Source: Paraburkholderia ginsengisoli NBRC 100965 (GTDB lineage: Bacteria > Pseudomonadota > Gammaproteobacteria > Burkholderiales > Burkholderiaceae). Taken from it: a stretch of DNA of 64,000 bases. Shown piece by piece: positions 62,403 to 64,000 of this stretch (the first letter of the stretch is position 1; every line of letters begins with the position of its first letter). The stretch is taken from positions 434,001 to 498,000 of the forward strand of contig NZ_BBJF01000005.1 in the NCBI RefSeq assembly GCF_000739735.1. Direction: 5' to 3'. The translations under genes were made by a program, and so were the position numbers. The notes under the pieces are model-generated. The model had not been told where the DNA came from. It searched no databases and saw nothing but the letters and a program-made list of their open reading frames with translations.

Positions 62403-64000
62403 TCAGCGGGTCAACTCTGGCTGACGTGCGGCCAGCTTCGCACGCAACGCCTTCGCGGCGCGCACCATATTCGTCAACGCCGCTTCGGTCTCCGGCCAAC
62501 CACGCGTCTTCAACCCGCAATCCGGATTGACCCACAGGCGCTCGGCCGGAATCACTTCGCACGCACGCTCCAGCAGCCGCTGCATCGCTTGCGCGCTGGG
62601 CACGCGTGGCGAGTGAATGTCGTAGACGCCCGGGCCGATTTCGTTCGGATAGGCGAACGCGCCGAAGCCGTCGAGCAACTCCATCGCCGAGCGCGAGGTT
62701 TCGATGGTGATCACGTCCGCGTCCATCGCGGCGATCGACGGCAGAATGTCGTTGAATTCCGAATAGCACATGTGCGTGTGAATCTGCGTCCGGTCGCCGA
62801 CGCCGGCCGCCGAAATCCTGAACACGCGCGTCGCCCATTCGAGGTACGCGGCCCAATCGTGCTTGCGCAACGGCAGCCCTTCGCGGAACGCCGGTTCGTC
62901 GATCTGGATGACGCGGATGCCGGCCTTCTCCAGATCCATCACTTCGTCGCGGATCGCCAGCGCGAGCTGCAGCGCGGTGGTCGAGCGAGGCTGATCGTTG
63001 CGTACGAACGACCATTGCAGCATCGTCACCGGGCCAGTGAGCATGCCTTTCATCACGCGCGGCGTGAGCGATTGCGCGTAACGGGTCGTGTCGACGGTGA
63101 TCGGTTCGGGGCGGTAGACGTCGCCGTAAATGATCGGCGGCTTCACGCAGCGCGAGCCGTAGCTTTGGACCCAGCCGTTTTCGGTGAATGCGTAGCCCCA
63201 CAACTGCTCGCCGAAATATTCGACCATGTCATTGCGCTCGGCTTCGCCATGCACGAGCACGTCGAGCCCCAACGCTTCCTGCTTGCGCACCGCGAATTCG
63301 ATTTCGGCGCGCATCCGTTGCAGGTAGTCGAGCGCGCGCAACTCGCCGCGTTTGTACGCGGCGCGCGCCTGGCGGATCGACGCCGTTTGCGGGAACGAAC
63401 CGATCGTAGTGGTCGGCAGCAACGGCAGGTCGAGCGTTTCGCGCTGCAAGCGATTGCGTTCGGCAAACGGGCTGTGCCGCTCCGCCATCGCATCGCTCAC
63501 GGCGGCCACGCGTTTTTGCACGAGCGCATTCACGACCGCGCTGGAGTGACGACGCGCTTCGAGTGCGAGATCGGCGGCGGCGAGCTGCGGTTCGGCCGTT
63601 GCCGGGTCGTGCAATGCAAGCGCGAGCGTGCCGACTTCGTCGAGTTTTTCGGTGGCGAACGCGAGCCAGGATTTCAGGTCCGCGTCGAGCTTCTGTTCCG
63701 TGGCGAGCGAGACCGGCACGTGTTGCAACGAGCACGACGGCGCGATCCACAGACGCTCGCCCAGTTCCGCGTGCAGGTCCCGCAACGATTCGACGATCGC
63801 GCGCAGATCGGCGCGCCAGATGTTGCGGCCATCGATCACCCCCGCCGACAACACCGCATGCGCGGGCAAGGCGGCGCGCCACGCGTCGAGCTGTTGCGGC
63901 GCGCGCACGAGATCGACATGCACACCCGCGATGGGCAGCCGGGCCACGCGTTGCGCGTGCTCGGCGGCGCTGTCGAAGTAGGTGGCCAGCAGCACTTTCA
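62403..64000 (-). CDS. metE: Cobalamin-independent methionine synthase, 5' end cut by window
   Basis: C-terminal two thirds of MetE (about 532 residues visible). The zinc-site region is [12 protein letters not shown], with the second cysteine in [31 protein letters not shown] is the start of the C-terminal barrel and [16 protein letters not shown] a homocysteine/folate contact region. The frame stays open to the window edge and its outermost residues ([10 protein letters not shown]) are internal to the family, so the true start lies beyond 64000. The enzyme transfers methyl from methyl-tetrahydrofolate-polyglutamate to homocysteine. Convergent with cobM. Confidence 0.96.
   Translation of the reverse strand, partial: KVLLATYFDSAAEHAQRVARLPIAGVHVDLVRAPQQLDAWRAALPAHAVLSAGVIDGRNIWRADLRAIVESLRDLHAELGERLWIAPSCSLQHVPVSLATEQKLDADLKSWLAFATEKLDEVGTLALALHDPATAEPQLAAADLALEARRHSSAVVNALVQKRVAAVSDAMAERHSPFAERNRLQRETLDLPLLPTTTIGSFPQTASIRQARAAYKRGELRALDYLQRMRAEIEFAVRKQEALGLDVLVHGEAERNDMVEYFGEQLWGYAFTENGWVQSYGSRCVKPPIIYGDVYRPEPITVDTTRYAQSLTPRVMKGMLTGPVTMLQWSFVRNDQPRSTTALQLALAIRDEVMDLEKAGIRVIQIDEPAFREGLPLRKHDWAAYLEWATRVFRISAAGVGDRTQIHTHMCYSEFNDILPSIAAMDADVITIETSRSAMELLDGFGAFAYPNEIGPGVYDIHSPRVPSAQAMQRLLERACEVIPAERLWVNPDCGLKTRGWPETEAALTNMVRAAKALRAKLAARQPELTR

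Overview
The window is high-GC, densely packed proteobacterial chromosome DNA. The gene families and their arrangement (KatE, periplasmic trehalase, PerM-like AI-2E protein, DUF445, DUF2783 beside a flavin monooxygenase, and a CobG-type B12 cluster behind a cobalamin riboswitch) point to a Burkholderiaceae member, most likely Paraburkholderia. That assignment is inference from protein content; no rRNA or tRNA gene is visible. Both window edges cut genes: katE at the left and metE at the right.

Layout. 0-4 kb: 3' part of a large catalase with a clear terminator, convergent with a trehalase. 4.2-10.4 kb: a four-gene signalling operon of hybrid histidine kinase, CheR-type methyltransferase, CheB-type methylesterase and response-regulator/histidine kinase, with no chemoreceptor, CheA or CheW; a LuxR-type regulator follows. 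11.5-15.7 kb: LysR regulator divergent from aromatic aminotransferase, class II aldolase and ketopantoate-reductase-like genes. 17-20.4 kb: a phosphoesterase lipoprotein and a di-haem peroxidase lipoprotein behind a good Pho-box match. 20.5-24 kb: MFS transporter, then a Tat-exported flavin amine oxidase overlapping a small cytochrome c gene. 24-32 kb: LysR regulator divergent from a tightly overlapping operon of ABC importer, three-subunit HcnABC-like dehydrogenase and RidA; the first permease carries a one-base frameshift. 32.3-35.7 kb: sugar-acid-type MFS transporter and GH43 enzyme behind a LacI-type operator palindrome. 36-43.6 kb: gene-poor, partly degenerate DNA holding a glycosyltransferase, an ORF interrupted by TGA, three NTF2-fold (SnoaL-like) proteins and a secreted clan-A glycoside hydrolase. 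43.6-53.4 kb: flavin monooxygenase with DUF2783 partner, AI-2E family protein with an extra soluble domain, DUF445 protein, and an SbcD/SbcC-like (YhaO/YhaN-like) pair. 53.4-62.3 kb: two divergent arms of corrin-ring synthesis, cobG-cobH-cobI-cbiG/cobJ on the minus strand under a cobalamin riboswitch, and cobL-cbiD-cobK-cobM on the plus strand. 62.4 kb to the end: metE, convergent with cobM.

How the parts work together. The cob arms supply most C-methylation and ring-contraction steps from precorrin-2 to the hydrogenobyrinate stage. CobG represents the oxygen-dependent route, while CbiD and CbiG are the kinds usually found in the anaerobic route and CobF is absent, so the set is mixed. The 25-32 kb operon reads as uptake plus oxidation of an amine-containing compound, with RidA removing the reactive imine or enamine product. 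Translational coupling (ATGA or TAATG overlaps) is frequent in the signalling, ABC and cob operons, which supports the start choices given.
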